Assembly (NCBI RefSeq): GCF_030403775.1
Contig: NZ_JAQMWQ010000004.1
Span: 124,001-188,000 of the forward strand
Length of the DNA stretch: 64,000 nucleotides
Direction of reading: 5' to 3'
Source: Paenibacillus sp. BSR1-1
Lineage (GTDB): Bacteria; Bacillota; Bacilli; Bacillales; Cytobacillaceae
Shown: one piece after another, positions 63,145 to 64,000 of the stretch
Layout of the letters: each line of letters begins with the position of its first letter
Numbering within the stretch: the first letter of the stretch is position 1
The notes under the pieces: model-generated
Database searches by the model: none
Seen by the model: only the letters and a program-made list of their open reading frames with translations
What the model was told of the DNA's origin: nothing
Position numbers and translations under genes: made by a program

Positions 63145-63171
63145 TGGCTCTCTCCCTTCCTATCCCCTTTA

Positions 63172-64000
63172 TTATTGTTCCAGCCACAAGTAGGAGAACT
63201 TTGGTTTCCCTAGTAATGTTCCTTCAAAGCCCTTAACCTTTGGCGACATGGCTGCAGTAGAAGGAGTAAACATAATAGGAATCGTCATCGCTTCTTCTGT
63301 CATTGCAATCTCATTTATTTCACCATATAACTTTGCTCGCTCTTTTTGATCATACGAAGCAGCTGCCTTTGAAATCAATTCTTCTTTTTTAGGTGATGTC
63401 TCCCCGCCAACATTGTAGAAACCTTTTCCGCCAAGGAATAAGCTGACTGTTTGTTGCGGGTCGGGACGTCCTGTCCATGCCGTAAGATTTGCCGGTAACT
63501 GCTTTTCATTAAAGTAAAGAGCTACTCCCTTTGTGAGTTCCATTGGCTGTATGTTAATCGTAAAGCCCGCCTCTTTGACTTGCCCTTTTATGGCTTCCGC
63601 CAATCTTTGATAGAATGGTGCTGTTGGCACGAACATATCAAATTTGACATTTTCAACTCCAGCCTGTTTCAATAATTCCTTTGATTTTTTAGTGTCATAG
63701 TTAATTTTCATATCAGGACTTGCTGCCCAATAATCACTAGGAAATGTTTGATTAGCCGACTCGCCTTCCCCAAAGGTTAAAGCTTTTACAAGGGCATCAC
63801 GATCGATGGCATATTGAAGCGCCTGCCTGACTTCCTTTTTATCAAATGGTGACATTTTCGTATTTAAATAAATATTATAGAACGCAACCTTCATTTTCGA
63901 ATCTAACACTATATTCTTATCATTCTTTAAAACTTGACTATTGTCAGGTGAAACATTCCAATAGAATTGAACCTGACCTGATTTAAGTGCATTTAATCTT
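63172..64000 (-). CDS. Extracellular solute-binding protein, family 5 (partial)
   Basis: The C-terminal part of a family 5 (DppA/OppA-like) binding protein, open to the window end, so the 5' part with lipoprotein signal is missing. Visible text includes LKSGQVQFYWNVSPDN, NIYLNTKMSPFDKKEVRQAL with the family AIDRDALV, and FVPTAPFYQRLAEAIKGQ. It delivers a peptide, nickel or glutathione-like ligand to the B/C permeases 27 nt downstream. Ligand not determined. Confidence 0.92.
   Translation of the reverse strand, partial: RLNALKSGQVQFYWNVSPDNSQVLKNDKNIVLDSKMKVAFYNIYLNTKMSPFDKKEVRQALQYAIDRDALVKALTFGEGESANQTFPSDYWAASPDMKINYDTKKSKELLKQAGVENVKFDMFVPTAPFYQRLAEAIKGQVKEAGFTINIQPMELTKGVALYFNEKQLPANLTAWTGRPDPQQTVSLFLGGKGFYNVGGETSPKKEELISKAAASYDQKERAKLYGEINEIAMTEEAMTIPIMFTPSTAAMSPKVKGFEGTLLGKPKFSYLWLEQ

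Overview
The window looks like a piece of the chromosome of a low-GC, endospore-forming Bacillaceae (Bacillus / Neobacillus / Mesobacillus type). The reasons are a CotF-type coat protein, two complete GerA/GerB/GerC germination receptor operons, AGGAGG-type ribosome binding sites with frequent TTG/GTG starts, a proline T-box leader, a class IV PhaR/PhaC polyester synthase, and many Bacillus-type orphan families. I saw no phage, transposase or CRISPR array. All assignments come from reading the sequence and translations; nothing was searched.

Layout. 1-430: coat protein. 473-1320: decayed remnant of a CYP102 (P450 BM3-type) reductase. 1321-8773: GNAT acetyltransferase and the RDD / SpoIIM / DUF58 / MoxR / DUF4350 / DUF4129 membrane cluster. 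8955-11627: TetR regulator and its likely target, a DHA2 efflux pump, with three matching operator-like sites. 11627-18140: PepF, TrhO, a CBO0543 membrane protein, a GH18 glycosidase, a hot-dog thioesterase and an Fe-alcohol dehydrogenase. 18372-26081: small secreted protein, MBL hydrolase, two MDR reductases, a DODA dioxygenase with an esterase, an XRE-cupin regulator, an alpha/beta hydrolase and small orphan genes. 26111-26194: a tRNA-like RNA gene with abnormal arms. 26244-28499: PHA synthase (phaC, phaR) and a phasin-like gene.

28594-37477 is the most coherent catabolic block: MFS transporter, alkylsulfatase, Fe-alcohol dehydrogenase, aldehyde dehydrogenase, acyl-CoA synthetase and a divergent LysR regulator. 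Read in order this is alkyl sulfate -> fatty alcohol -> aldehyde -> fatty acid -> acyl-CoA, beside a polyester-storage locus. I infer a Gram-positive surfactant (SDS-type) degradation island. The sulfatase carries Gln where the first metal-binding His is expected.

37657-45146: two germinant receptor operons facing each other, the first with a sigma-G-like promoter. 45270-47687: feoA and a feoB split into separate GTPase and membrane genes. 47751-50027: nuclease-helicase fusion of DinG/Rad3 type. 50154-53870: YqcI/YcgG protein and proBA, controlled by a T-box leader with a CCU (Pro) specifier and followed by an unusual array of four 52-bp hairpin repeats before proB. 53942-64000: WrbA-like flavoprotein, YbfB-type MFS, acyl-CoA synthetase, acyl-CoA carboxylase beta subunit and a Dpp/Opp-type ABC transporter whose binding-protein gene runs off the window.
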